Assembly (NCBI GenBank): GCA_024803745.1
Contig: JANJXV010000002.1
Location: forward strand, 40,755,757 to 40,819,756
Direction: 5' to 3'
From: Megascapheus bottae
Taxonomy: Eukaryota > Chordata > Mammalia > Rodentia > Geomyidae
Length of the DNA stretch: 64,000 nt
In this document: piece after piece, positions 46,970 to 58,127 of the stretch
Position numbering within the stretch: the stretch's first letter is position 1
Layout of the letters: each line of letters starts with the position of its first letter
Translations under genes and position numbers: made by a program
Notes under the pieces: generated by a model
Told to the model about the DNA's origin: nothing
The model's input: the letters and a program-made list of their open reading frames with translations, nothing else
The model's database searches: none

Positions 46970-47380
46970 TGCAGAAGACTGATCCTGGTTTGCTGTCAGC
47001 TCAAGCAGGAAAATCTGTGAGATTATTATCTCCAATTAATGATGAAGTGGAGCTGTAGCTCAAGTGGTAGAGCAGTAACCTTGAAAAACAAAACAAAACA
47101 AAATAAAACTTGGGGTGGGGTGTTTGGCCTAGTGGTAAAGTGCTTGCCTACCATGCATGAAGACCTGGGTTTGATTCCCCCATAGCACATACATAGAAAA
47201 AAGCCAGAAGTGGTGCTGAGGCTCAAGTGGTAGAGCTCTAGTCTTGAGAAAGTCAAGGACAGGGCTCAGGCCCTGAGCTCAAGCCCGGGACTGGCCTAAA
47301 AAAACAAAAAAAGCTCAGGGATTGTGTCTTTACCTTGAATAATTTGAGTCTAAGCCTCATTGATTCCATAAAAAAAAATG
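46970..47380 (+). mobile_element. Old B1-Geo SINE interrupted by IDL-Geo
   Basis: Left part: TCTCCAATTAATGATGAAGT and TAGCTCAAGTGGTAGAGCAG up to 47092. The remaining Geo text resumes at about 47312 (AGCTCAGGGATTGTGTC) and ends in an A-run near 47378. The younger IDL-Geo dimer sits between the halves. Confidence 0.7.
47110..47311 (+). mobile_element. IDL-Geo SINE nested in B1-Geo
   Basis: Plus-strand dimer (TGTTTGGCCTAGTGGTAAAG, then GGGTTTGATTCCCCC) in good condition. It landed in an A-rich stretch within the older SINE, so the exact target duplication cannot be defined. Confidence 0.9.
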
Positions 47381-47815
47381 TGGTGGGGGAAGAAAAGAAA
47401 GAATGAAGAGAGAAAAAGGAAAAGGGTGAGGGATGTTTTAACCGCATTGTAGTGCAAGTATATTATTGATATGAATGGGCTTTAGAAAATATTGACTCAT
47501 GTCACAAGTGGCACACATTTGTAATCACTTGTAGTCTGAATTCAAATAACAAAAGGAATCAAGAAAATGAAAAGAAAAAGAAAAACTATTAGCCTTCTTA
47601 CTTCACAGCTCTTGTAAGCTTTCCATTCATATGGGAGTTTATTTCCAATCATGGTTAGTTTAAATTGAAGCTGGGTCATTCTTTCTTAGTAACAGCAGAA
47701 GAGGCATGGGTGACTTTCTAATATCAGTCCAAATATTGCCTGAAAAGTTCATGTCTACCATTATATCCTAAGAAGATTCAACTTTAGCCTTAGCTATATT
47801 GGCATAGCTATTAAT
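47381..47815. other. Unique sequence
   Basis: A short stretch near 47503-47545 (GTGGCACACATTTGTAATCA) may be a B1 remnant. Otherwise nothing was recognised. Confidence 0.4.
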
Positions 47816-48505
47816 TCAATCCTTCCCTTTGTCAGGAGTGTGGAGAGTGTGTTCAGATTCGATGCCTTGTGGTTCTCTGCATGCAGAGCTGAGTTGGTTG
47901 ATTTGGTGTAGGTCCATGTCTATCACAAAGCACATTCCCTTTTGACTTTGCCTCTTATCCTTGTAATTAAGACTTCTTTGATTTTTGCTTGGCAACTCAC
48001 CATCTGCAGAAAAAGAAGGGCAAGCCCAGAAAACTGGCGCTTTCATGATTTCACAGGGTTCTTGATTAAACTCCGTTTAATTCTGAGAATCTTAATCAAG
48101 GTAATCATCTGACTGAGGTTGCCTGTGTTGGTTCATCTCCTCTGCGGCCTCCTCTGACAGCTGGAAGGTGTTAGGAACGTGGCAGCTCTCCATAAAGGGC
48201 CTACTGTGAAGGAGCCCTGTATTGAGCCTGGTGGCTTTGTTGAACATAGTCCTGAGTGTATGATAGATTGATTTGTTTTTAAAACCTTCCCAATGTGTAC
48301 AAACCACAGAGCTCATTCTGTGCCAAAAGACTAGATTAGCTAATTTGCAATAATGCTGAATGCAACCCTTTGATATCATTTCTCCATAATTCTCCAAATT
48401 CCCATACCAACGTTCACTAATTATCAGCATAGTCACCATCTTCTCAAAAATATAGCAGGGAGTTCCAGCCAGGAAAAGGCCAGAGGTTGTAGTCCATCCA
48501 TTCAT
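47816..48505 (-). pseudogene. Unrecognised, partly open reading frame
   Basis: Two open pieces, 137 codons (48505 to 48092) and 76 codons (48046 to 47816), lie in the same minus-strand frame. Only two stops separate them across about 690 bp, fewer than expected by chance at this base composition. The region is less AT-rich than its surroundings. The protein ends in a fairly acidic stretch (LSEEAAEEMNQHRQPQSDDY) before the first stop. I see no signal peptide, no membrane segment and no known domain, and no splice or poly(A) context I could support. It may be a decayed gene, a processed pseudogene without a visible tail, or chance. No function is proposed. Confidence 0.3.
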
Positions 48506-48539
48506 CAGCCATTTTATGCCACCTTAATTTTAGTAGATG

Positions 48540-49880
48540 CTATGTACTGAACTTGGCTAACAAGCCAATCTTGGCAAAAATAGAAATAAAAAATAATCTT
48601 TAATATTAGAAAATATTGATCACTGCAAAAGTAAAAATTTTCTTGGTTTAAAATAGTTTTGAGCACTCATATTATTTCTAGCTACTGTGTTCTATTATAT
48701 TTTTTTGTCCATGAAAGTTCATCTAAGGGTTGCAAGAATATAGATTTTTCTTAAAAATAATCCAGACTTTCCTTTAGATTTATACCTCATGAGTGAATCG
48801 ATCTACCACAGCTATTATATATCTTCCTTTTTCCATTTGCCATTTCTTTCTGCCAAGGACCTTAGTTAGTAGGTGGAGGAAAGATGAGAAACCATGAGTC
48901 GTGGTATTTCTGATAAGCCAGATTTGGAGAGGTGCCAGTGCACCATGTCTCATTCCACTCTCTGTCTTTGCCTTTTCAATGTGATAAACTCTTTCCTACC
49001 ACCACAGAATCTAGGGAGAAATTATAGAAAATTTCCACTCATTTTGAGATTGGGGTTTGGATTTGGGAAAGTGATTGTAGGTCAAATATTTTATTTCAGA
49101 TGAGGCATATTTTATGCAGTAAATTTAATATAATAACCAATAGTATTCACAAAATACAAATTATATTAGGGTTTTTCCACTTGTTAAAGTTCATTAAATA
49201 AATATGTAAGATAAAGAATGTTTGAATAGTCGAAAAAAGTGTGCTCCACAGTTTTATTTTTTAATATATAATGCAATTATTTTTGTAGTTTTTTCAAAAT
49301 AGACAAGAAGACACTTCATTGCTCATATTTAGATTGCTTCTGAATTATAATAATTCAATTATATATACATAAAACTTCCACACATTTCCTTAGATAATGA
49401 AATAATAGGAGCCATTCCTGCCTCTGTTTGCAGGCTTTTTTTCTTCTAATAATATGCTGTCAGTGTAAATCACTTGTAATTTTAACTTTTAAATTTTATT
49501 TCTTACTGTTTATTTCTTACAGTAAAAGCTACAAAAAGATTTCAATGTTGCTCTATAGATTTTAACATTAAGGTTAAATATGCGATATAAAAATTTCTCA
49601 AGATAACCTGAACTTGTGTAGATGGTAGAAAATCTTTTCATGATTTTATAGAAGAATCTCCTCTAACTTGTTTGTTTTATTATCAGATGTCCTCATACTG
49701 AAAGTAATCAGCCATTTTCAGTATCTGACTAAAAACAATGAATTCAACGTGTATAGCTGATTTAAAATAAGGTAGAAATGTATGAGCTAGCCATTGTGAA
49801 GAGGAAAAACAGGAGGTATGGGAAACTTTGAAACTGTAAAATTTCATTTCAAGTATTTAGTAGAAATATTCATATTTCAT
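48540..49880. other. Unique AT-rich sequence
   Basis: No gene or confidently named repeat. Confidence 0.45.
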
Positions 49881-49899
49881 TGTCTGTATACAATTTCCA

Positions 49900-50105
49900 G
49901 ACTCCTTTATCTGACTTGTTTGCTATGACAATCAAATAACCTAACTTTCTGTCATTACTATAAGGAAATAGTAAGATGTTATCTAATGTCTCTGGTTTTG
50001 AATTATTTCTCTGCTTCCTACCATGATTGCACAGAGTTAAATGAGGTAATATTTGAAAAGTGCTTAGCACAGTATCTGGCCTACGTCACACATTAAATAT
50101 TTCCT
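49900..50105 (+). mobile_element. MIR SINE, decayed
   Basis: AGTTAAATGAGGTAATATTT followed by AAGTGCTTAGCACAGTATCT and GGCC is a clear MIR 3' half. The 5' half (ATCTGACTTGTTTGC, CAATCAAATAACC) is weaker. Confidence 0.7.
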
Positions 50106-50985
50106 TTTCCTTTTTCTTGTTTTTAATTTCCTTTTCACTGTTATATTTACATATTTTCAAACTATCCAAATCTTTTTATTCATCCATTTTCTCTAGACAG
50201 CTTCTCATTTCCCCTCAAAACTTGCCAGGATTGGGTGCTAATTGTCTCCAGTTATAGGTGTTCAATGCTGACTGTAAATCTAATTTTTCCCTATTTTGCA
50301 CAGCGTTCAGAATACTTTAAAGTATTCTGGTGGATCAATTTTACAAAGTTGGTTTTCATGGAGGATCCCAAACCAACAGTCCTACATGTGTCTCACTACT
50401 TAATTTGCCTTTTAATTCCTGACTGCAGAGAGTATTGTTTATGCTGGAGGAGTTGAGTGGGAAAGGTCAGCTAATTGTATAGGGGAGCTTTAGAAAAAAA
50501 GTCAATATTGCCTATTAAGAAGATATGCATTATATGATTAATTAAAGCAAACCAGAACTCTTTTCTGTTCACATTTTTTATTGTAGCTGTCTTTTGATAT
50601 GCTAAACCAAGCCTGTTCCTATTGCAGATTACTAGATGATATTTGTTCCATTTCTTACATGTCTCCATTCTCAAGCTTTCTGTAATTGGCTGTTCACTAC
50701 TCTTGTACAAAAAATTCGGTGAATATCTAAAACGAGAAAGCAGCATCTTTTATTTTATGACATTTAAGTACATTTTGTACACAATAAAATGACTTACCAC
50801 TGATTAAAAATAGTAGGGGGTGGGGACCTAATTGATGGAGTATAGATGAACTTGGATGCCACAGTCATCAGCTTTTGCTAGAAGCTCTCTACAAATTTAT
50901 GAGGCATGCAGTGATGATTCTTCCAATAAGCAGTCAAGGTTATTTCAGCAAGCAGCTGTCTCAGTCTCCTCAGGATGCCTTTGAA
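50106..50985. other. Unique AT-rich sequence
   Basis: No recognisable gene or repeat. The 91-codon reverse frame at 50471-50746 has no known domain. Confidence 0.4.
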
Positions 50986-50987
50986 GG

Positions 50988-51483
50988 TTGGGAATGTTGA
51001 TCAAAGCAAAGTCTCTCGTGAAGCTTCAGAGACCATTCGGCAGGACATTAACACAAAACAAGGAAACTAACATCACCCTACCTCTCCACTCTGATGTGGT
51101 TTGTCCTGCTGGCACCAAGCCTCTGATATTAGCCAGCCACAAGGATTTAGCTGATAATGCATTGCTGTTGCCATGGCAAATGCTGCAAAATATCTCCTAG
51201 TGTATACACCATGGTCCATAAGTACTTAGCATGGAAAGCCTCACAATGCACTACAATTAAGTTCTCTTTCATGGGGCAAAATAAAATCTACCATTACCTA
51301 ATGGCTGCTTTTGAAAGTTCACCTTTCTCCAAGGAAGGGCTAAGGATAGGTCAAACAGTACACTACAGAATTAACTGTGCTCTATATGAACTTGATACAG
51401 AGGAACTGGCAAAAAGCCTCAAATTGTCCGCTACTAAGTTGGCCCTTACCACTGAAAAAAAATGGTCATTCGTGCTGTGTTAA
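50988..51483 (+). other. Overlapping small open frames, unrecognised
   Basis: Plus-strand frames of 70 codons (50988-51200) and 108 codons (51157-51483) overlap in different phases in a stretch less AT-rich than its surroundings. A frameshifted pseudogene would look like this, but I recognise no protein family, and chance is a fair alternative. Confidence 0.2.
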
Positions 51484-51485
51484 CT

Positions 51486-52210
51486 GGTAGGACACAGCAA
51501 CATGAAAGTCATTGATTCTGGAAAGCATTATCTTTAAAATTCCTTAATGAGGATCATGCAGTGGTAAACACTATTTTCTTATTCACATTGTATGTGAAAT
51601 ATTAAGTAACAGAAATATTACAAACAGAATTTAGTATTTATTAGCATTACAAAGTTCTCTCAAAGCCATAGCATTGCTAAAAGAGTCCAGGATATGTGAT
51701 GTTGTTTGAAGAAAGAGCAATCAGAAGAAACAAGTGAATTTTTAAGAACTATGAAATAAAATGCTGAATTGCTAAATTCTGGTCGGAACTCTTTCTTCAT
51801 CTTACTATTGTTTTCCTGGCAAAATAATTACCCCAAAGGCTTTAGTGAAAGTATGCAATAGTGCTTATCCTTAAGTTGAATTACGTAATACAGGGGCTGG
51901 TCCAAGTCTGTTCTTGATCTTTCATGCTTCGACATCTTTGCTTGTTACTTCAGCGTTTGCCCACCTGAAATGCTCGTTCCGTGTCTGACTGAAGGATGTA
52001 CACAAATTTCCAGCATTCTAATGAAAAGCTAAAATTGTGGAGTTATTTCAGTTGTGTTGCTAATGGACTTGTATCATGTCACGACTACAACATTTAGTCC
52101 AAATCATTTTTCTGATATTGAGTTCTGTATGTATGGAACTGTAAGAGTTTTGAGAAATGAAATAATTTATTTTTGGAGTCACATGACCCAGAGATGATAT
52201 TTAGTCTTTG
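51486..52210. other. Unique AT-rich sequence
   Basis: No gene or recognisable repeat. Confidence 0.45.
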
Positions 52211-52214
52211 CAAT

Positions 52215-52385
52215 TTCCAGGATTTGTGGACTTGAGAAAAATACTTAACATTTATAATACTATTTCCCAACTTGTACCCCAAGGATAGCTTTCAGATGTG
52301 TGTAGTGAAGGTTTAATATGACAAAGCCGTCAACACACAACAATATCTTGCCCGTAGAAATCACTTCAACAGAACATTACTATTC
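52215..52385 (+). mobile_element. Probable MIR fragment
   Basis: GGACTTGAGAAAAATACTTA, then AGTGAAGGTTTAATATGACA and CAATATCTTGCCCGTAGAAA follow MIR order loosely. Ancient. Confidence 0.45.
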
Positions 52386-53455
52386 ATTTTACCGACCTAC
52401 CATAGGATAAGCTTATATTAAATTCTCAATACAAGTTTAATTATTGAATTAGTAAATGAAACTGTCCTATTTTTAAAAGTCATTGAAATCTCTTACGCTA
52501 TTTTAATTTGTGAGAACTGAGGGGATGTAACCAAAAAAAGTTCTGTTTGCAAGAAATAAGTGTGCTGAAGCAGTCACAAGCCAACTGGGGAGCTGTGTAA
52601 TTGGTGACCTGGGTAAATTTTCTCCTGAAGGCAGTTCCTTGGAAGAACAAGGAAATGCAAAGCTATGCAAAGAGTATCATCCAGCTGAGCCGAACTTATT
52701 AGTGCTTTCATTGACTCTACCAGGAGGCCCACCTGCTAAAGCTCTGCTTGAGAGCCCTCAGGGGCCCAGACGGCTTCTGATGCACAAAACGGCCAGTGCA
52801 CAGAGTAAACTAGGTCATCTGCCAGGGTATGTCTCTTATTCAACTACCTTGTCCCGGTTTGGGCCTTGGTGCTTTGTGTATGGAAAAAACAAGGTTTATC
52901 TATAGAGAGGAAGATGCTTTATTCATATGTCTATAATCATTCAAGAAGGTCCAAAAGGTGAAAACTACACCGGAAACAGGTATTGTCTATCCAAAGTAAA
53001 CTGACTTGACCATATATAAAGGACAATCTATTATTCTTAACTATAGACATACTAATGCAGTTTCCTAATATGACTAAAATAGGCAGCTATTCTTTTCTTC
53101 CTATGTTAAAATTAGAATAATGGAATTGTTAACTTGCAATTTATAGTAGAGAAAGCTTAAATAATTTTCTTGCCATGAATTGAAATGTAAATATCAATTG
53201 GCAACTCCCTGCATTTTGAGATTTAGGAAAGATTATTTGAATTACAGTTCTATAGTAGCCTGGGAGTTCAAACCTTAATTTGAGTTTTTGAGGCTACTAG
53301 GGCTGGGCTTATACGTTCTTGATCATCTCTCTTTAGACATTTATCTATCTTCAAATTGCCATAAAATCTCTCACCATTAAACCAAAGGTGAACGTCTGTC
53401 TCCTCACTGATTTCTGCAATACTTTGTGATTTTAGAAGACTTACCTTTTCTTTGT
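52386..53455. other. Unique sequence
   Basis: An 88-codon plus-strand frame (52639-52905) in less AT-rich sequence has no domain I recognise. Nothing else was seen. Confidence 0.4.
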
Positions 53456-53457
53456 GT

Positions 53458-53530
53458 GCTGCTAGTGATTGACCCCCCAGGCTATGTGCATGTGAGACAA
53501 GTTCTGTACCACTCAGCTACATCCCTAGAC
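53458..53530 (-). mobile_element. ID-like monomer SINE
   Basis: GCTGCTAGTGATTGACCCCC to ACCACTCAGCTACATCCCTA on the plus strand is a reversed ID/tRNA-Ala-type monomer, with no Geo half. Confidence 0.75.
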
Positions 53531-53740
53531 TAGATGATTTATTGATTTGGAGGGGTTTGGGGCCTCATTAGAAACACAATACGCCCTGCTTAGTAATAGA
53601 AGATAATGTTTCATATTAAATATTTTTCTTCAAAACCCTTTCACTCACTATCTGGACCTTTAGCCTCTCCTTTGCCAACTCTTGTTCTTTACTCTTCATC
53701 CTACTTCATCCACAATTCCCCAATCCTTTCATTTTGCTAA

Positions 53741-53773
53741 AACAACAACAACAAGATCAACAACAACAACAAA
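53741..53773. repeat. (AAC)n tract
   Basis: Short interrupted AAC repeat. Confidence 0.85.
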
Positions 53774-53844
53774 ATTGTTCTTTTTAAAAAGAATCGAAGT
53801 CAGCATTACACTGATTTGGAGACTTTTAGAGCACTATAAGGTAA

Positions 53845-54015
53845 CTGCCACTTACACAAGGTGACGTTGGACAAGTCACTGAGCCTCTCTATGCCTTGAT
53901 TTCATTATGTTTAAAAGGATAGAGAAAAAATTTAATGCATCATTAAGTAATAATGATTGAAGCTCTGTCATATCTAAAGACACTGAGAACAATGTTTGGC
54001 ACTCAGCAAGCAACA
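53845..54015 (+). mobile_element. MIR SINE
   Basis: GCCACTTACACAAGGTGACG, TTGGACAAGTCACTGAGCCT and CTCTATGCCTTGATTTCATT are a clear MIR core. The end with TGTTTGGCACTCAGCAAG follows. Confidence 0.8.
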
Positions 54016-54302
54016 GAATTTTCTATGTGTTTTGGACTCGCTTAGCACTGCATTTTTAACCTCCAGTGGGTAATCAGATTTCTTTCCCACAAAATACCTG
54101 TTCTCTTACCAACAGGAATTCTGGTGTTAGATATTAAGGGATTCTTAGTTTCATATTTAGAAACATTTTCTTGTAGCAGGTATTTGAAAAATATTATTTG
54201 CTGTTATGTTCTATGAAGTGTAAGAATATTGAATCAAATAAGGAATAGGTACTAAAAGATAAGTTTGGAACTAACCTAAGTATTTTAAAAAAAATTAGGC
54301 AT

Positions 54303-54484
54303 TGGGTTGGGAATATGGCTTAGTTATAGAGTGCTTGACTAGCATGTATAAAGCCATAGGTTCAAGTCCTTAGTACCAAATAAACAGAAAAGACCAGAAG
54401 TGGCTTAAGTGGTAGCCTTGAGCAAAATAAGGTTAAGGATAGTGCCCAGAACCTGAGTTAGAGCCCTAGGCCTGGCAAAATAAT
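54303..54484 (+). mobile_element. IDL-Geo SINE
   Basis: Plus-strand dimer with shortened Geo half and an exact 10-bp duplication AATTAGGCAT (54293-54302 and 54485-54494). Confidence 0.9.
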
Positions 54485-54623
54485 AATTAGGCATAATGTG
54501 TTAAATTAGTGACAGTCCATTATGAGCCAATAAGGCCTCTGAGCTTAGGTAGAAATATTTTAGTATGGTGACATAAGAATATACTAGAAGTTGGATTTTT
54601 CAGGAACTTCTCAAAATACTTTT

Positions 54624-54891
54624 TTGTGGGTCATGGGGCTTGAACTTGGCCTGGGTACTGTCCCTGAGACCTTCAGCTTAAAGCTACCACCCTACCCCTG
54701 GGCCTGGGCACTTCCCTTAGCTTTTCAGCTCAAGCTACCACTCTATCCTTGAGTCAAGCCCCAGTTCCCAGTTTTCTAGAGGTTAATTGGAGATAAGAGT
54801 CTCAGGTCCTTTTGTGCCCAGGCTGGCTTTGAACCTTGATCTCAGCCTCCTAAGTAGCTAGAATTACAGGTGTGAGCCACCTGCCTGGCTT
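54624..54891 (-). mobile_element. B1-Geo SINE with internal duplication
   Basis: Minus-strand dimer flanked by TCAAAATACTTTT (54611) and TCAAAAGACTTTT (54892). The TTCAGCT-centred Geo segment occurs twice about 52 bp apart (near 54672 and 54724). Confidence 0.92.
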
Positions 54892-54904
54892 TCAAAAGAC
54901 TTTT

Positions 54905-55424
54905 AAGTTGAAATAAAAGTGTCATAGCCTTTATCTTTTAAGAAAGGAAATGTATCCAAAATAAATAATATTGAAGATGTGAATACATAACATTTTATTA
55001 TGTACTAAACTATAAACATAAATATCATTATTTTTCTTATAATAAAGTGCTATGGCTTACTGATTTCAAATGTACAAACTAAATAAATTCATATACCAAA
55101 GTATTCTTTTTTCATAGATTTGCTTATGAGTTTGATCTCTGATGCATAAATGGCTTATTTAGATTAGTTTTCTTTCTGAAGATATACTCTTAAAATATTG
55201 TCAATCATTCTTAAGGTTAAAATATATAAAAACATAATCTCGTAATTCTATGAATATGAGGTTGTCAAAGGGTCACATATAAACAGGAAATGATAAAAGA
55301 AATTTAATTTGGCAAAGAAATCTTGATTATGAATAAATAATTTACAAATATTTCAGAAATATTTATGGCTACTGTATGTATCAAGAATACAGACAATGGA
55401 CTCTTTCATTTATAATAATCCATA
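54905..55424. other. Unique AT-rich sequence
   Basis: No gene or recognisable repeat. Confidence 0.45.
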
Positions 55425-55566
55425 TGGATAGCAGCACAATTTATAATAGCCTAAATAGCCAAATACTTGTTTGGCCTAACTGCTAAACAGCTGATGACTG
55501 GATAACAAAGATGTGGCATATATATAAAGTAGATTATTATTCAGTCATGTAAAGAAATCAAATTCT

Positions 55567-55826
55567 GCCCGGCACTGCAGACTCAGACCTGTGATCCTAG
55601 CTACTCAGTGTGCTGAGATCTGAAAATCATGGTTTGAAGCCAGCCTATCTAGAAAAATCCCTGTGAGACTCTTATCTACAATTGGCCATTCAAAAACCAG
55701 AAGTGGTGCTTTGGCTTAAGTGGCATTTGTGCTCAAGTAGTCTTAAGCACAAAGAGGATCAGAGACAGCACCTAGGCCCTCAGTTCAAGCCCCACAACCA
55801 CCACCAAAAGCATCAACATCAAAAGA
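55567..55826 (+). mobile_element. B1-Geo SINE nested in L1
   Basis: Plus-strand dimer ending in an AACATCAAAAG-type tail. The flanks AAATCAAATTCT (55556) and AACGAAATTCTC (55827) are a decayed target duplication. Confidence 0.88.
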
Positions 55827-55853
55827 ACGAAATTCTCTTGTCTGTAAAAGAAT

Positions 55854-56050
55854 GGGGGTGCCTGGAGCATGATCTAGTGTTAGAGTGCCTGTCTAGCATG
55901 CATGAAGCCCTGGGTTCAATTCCTTGATACTACATACACAGAGAAAGCGGGAAGTGGTGCTGTACCTCAAGTAGTAGAGTGCAGACTTAAGAAAAGCCCA
56001 AGGACAGTGCCCAGGCCCTGAGTCCAAGCCGCAGGACTGGCAAAAAAAAA
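55854..56050 (+). mobile_element. IDL-Geo SINE nested in L1
   Basis: Plus-strand dimer (CATGATCTAGTGTTAGAGTG, GGGTTCAATTCCTTG) with an A12 tail. AAAAGAAT occurs on both sides. Confidence 0.9.
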
Positions 56051-56140
56051 AAAGAATACAACCTGTTAGTGTCATGCTAAACAGCATAAGCCAAGCTCAG
56101 AAAGACCAATATCTCATACTTTTACTTGTAAGCAAAACTT

Positions 56141-56705
56141 GAAAAGTTTGAATGATCTATGTGTGAACAGAGAGTTAAAACAATGTTGTCAGGTTAGTAT
56201 TATAAATGTACATTATATGTATGCATATGTGTGTTTATATATGGGTGTACATATACATACATACGTTGCTTTAGAGAAGACCACCATCAGGAGAGACCCC
56301 ACAGACAAGGAGTACAGCCAATAGATGCATGATGGCTAGAGATGTGGGTGTGACTCTCATCTTACTGGGTCACTACCAGCAATCTAGTACTGTGGCAGAA
56401 CAGAAGATAAGTTTGTCAAGCCAGTCAAGTAGTTGTGGTTACAGGATTCTTGCTGTTGAGTCAATCCTGGAGACTCAGTTCACAAATATCAGACTATACT
56501 TGGAGCCTCGGTACAGTGTGGAGTCTGAGGCTCATGTGCATCAACTGGTGTGAAAGGCATTCCACAATCAAAATCCACTGAGGTTGGTTTAGTGGTGGTG
56601 TAGCCTAAAGACTGAGTAGACTGCAGAGGCCTGGAGCTTCACCTTTATAGGTTCATTCTAAGATTCTGGTATAGACTATCAGGCCATTGGAAATTTCCTC
56701 CTAAA
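56141..56705. other. Unique sequence
   Basis: Short TATG/ACAT-rich stretch near 56210-56270, otherwise nothing recognised. Confidence 0.45.
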
Positions 56706-56707
56706 TT

Positions 56708-56901
56708 TTTTTTTGCCAATCCTCTAGGCTAGAACTCAGGGCCTGAACACTGTCCTTGGACTTTCTCAAGGCTAGAGCTCTACCACTTGAGCCTCAGCAC
56801 CACTTCCAGCTTTTTGCTATGTATGTGGTACCGAGGAATTGAACCTCTGTCTTTGTGCATTCTAGGCAAGCACTCTACCAGTGGGCCAAACTCCCAGCCC
56901 T
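56708..56901 (-). mobile_element. IDL-Geo SINE
   Basis: Minus-strand dimer, both monomers present, T-run at the left edge. No clear target duplication. Confidence 0.9.
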
Positions 56902-57290
56902 AGACTTGATATTTTTATTTTCTAATCTTAGACATGATCTTTGAATAATTGGTATAAAATTAGGATTAGCTCACTTATAAACCTACCCTCTCTGGCTACA
57001 ACATACACATGTACATGCACACACATACACACTTTTCCAAAATAATGCTACATAAAAATGTGATTAAATCAATACTTATTAAAATTATTAGTTTCTGTTT
57101 TACTTCCTTTCCTTTTTTTGATGTTGTCTTCATTTTGTTCTTTTTCTCTATCCCCAGAGATATTAAAGACATGCATTAATTCACCTGCATGTTCTTTTCT
57201 CTATTTTCTTTAAGTTCTTGGAGAACTCAGAAGGGGGGGCAGTCATTTAGCTTTTAATTTTGAGAGTTTTCTAGTATCTCTTAGTGATTG
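56902..57290. other. Unique AT-rich sequence
   Basis: A short CACA-rich patch near 57001-57030, otherwise nothing recognised. Confidence 0.45.
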
Positions 57291-57310
57291 GCTATCAATA
57301 GCTTATCTTT

Positions 57311-57498
57311 GCCAGTCCTGGGCTTGGGCTCAGGGCCTGAGCACTGTCCATGAGTTTTCTTAAGCCTAGAGCTCTACTATTTGATCCACAGAACCACGTG
57401 TGGATTTTTTCTATGTATGTGGTATGAAGAAATCAAACCCAGATTTTCATGCATGCTAAGCAAGCACTCTACCACTAAGCTAAACTCCTGGTCTCTGT
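57311..57498 (-). mobile_element. IDL-Geo SINE
   Basis: Minus-strand dimer without a long T-edge. TATCAATAGCTTATC before it and TATCAATAATTT after it look like a decayed target duplication. Confidence 0.88.
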
Positions 57499-57916
57499 TT
57501 ATCAATAATTTGATCAATAAAGTAACAAAGAAAGAATAAATAAAGTCTGCTTATTAATAAAAATAATCAAAGGTTATCTATCAATAATGCATGAAATGTG
57601 AATTAAACACCCTGATCATATGAGTACACAGGTGAAAAAGAGGACCCATTGTTGGATAGACAGCAGGCATATAGCTGTTACATTGTTTACAAGTGATGAA
57701 GTCTTTCTTCCCAAGCAAGCCAGTTTCTTTGGGGATAAAAATTATACTCTCTGTCTTCCTTGTAAGAAGGGTACTAGTCTGTGTGCCAATATGAGACAAA
57801 ATGAAAATCGAAGGTAAAGTAATAATGGCGGGTGTCATCAGTAAGGGCACAGAATTTCTCTAAATCTTCCTGTTTTCAATATAATGCCTTCTTCCTGTTT
57901 TCTGTTGTGTCTGCTC
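57499..57916. other. Unique sequence
   Basis: Opposing 89- and 65-codon frames at 57581-57850 have no known domain. I see no gene. Confidence 0.4.
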
Positions 57917-57930
57917 CCTGTATAATTTTT

Positions 57931-58113
57931 TAAAAATATTTCTGGGGCTTGAACTCAGGGCCTTACCCACTGTTGAGCTTTCTCAAGGTTAGTTTTCTGC
58001 TAGTTGAACCACAGCACCACTTCTAGCCCCCTTTTTTTGTATGTGGAACCGAGGAATGGAACCCAAGGTTTTGTGCATTCCATACACTCTACCACTAGGC
58101 CATGCCCCTGGCC
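57931..58113 (-). mobile_element. IDL-Geo SINE
   Basis: Minus-strand dimer flanked by CCTGTATAATTTTT (57917) and CCTGCATAATTTTT (58114), one mismatch. Confidence 0.9.
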
Positions 58114-58127
58114 CCTGCATAATTTTT

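Larger units (their letters stand above)
55425..56140 (+). mobile_element. Old L1 3' region split by two SINEs
   Basis: Before the first SINE: ATGACTGGATAACAAAGATG, TGGCATATATATAAAGTAGA and TTATTATTCAGTCATGTAAA. After the second SINE: GCATAAGCCAAGCTCAGAAA and GACCAATATCTCATAC. These match the conserved end of L1 ORF2 and early 3' UTR in order, interrupted at 55567 and 55854. Confidence 0.75.
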
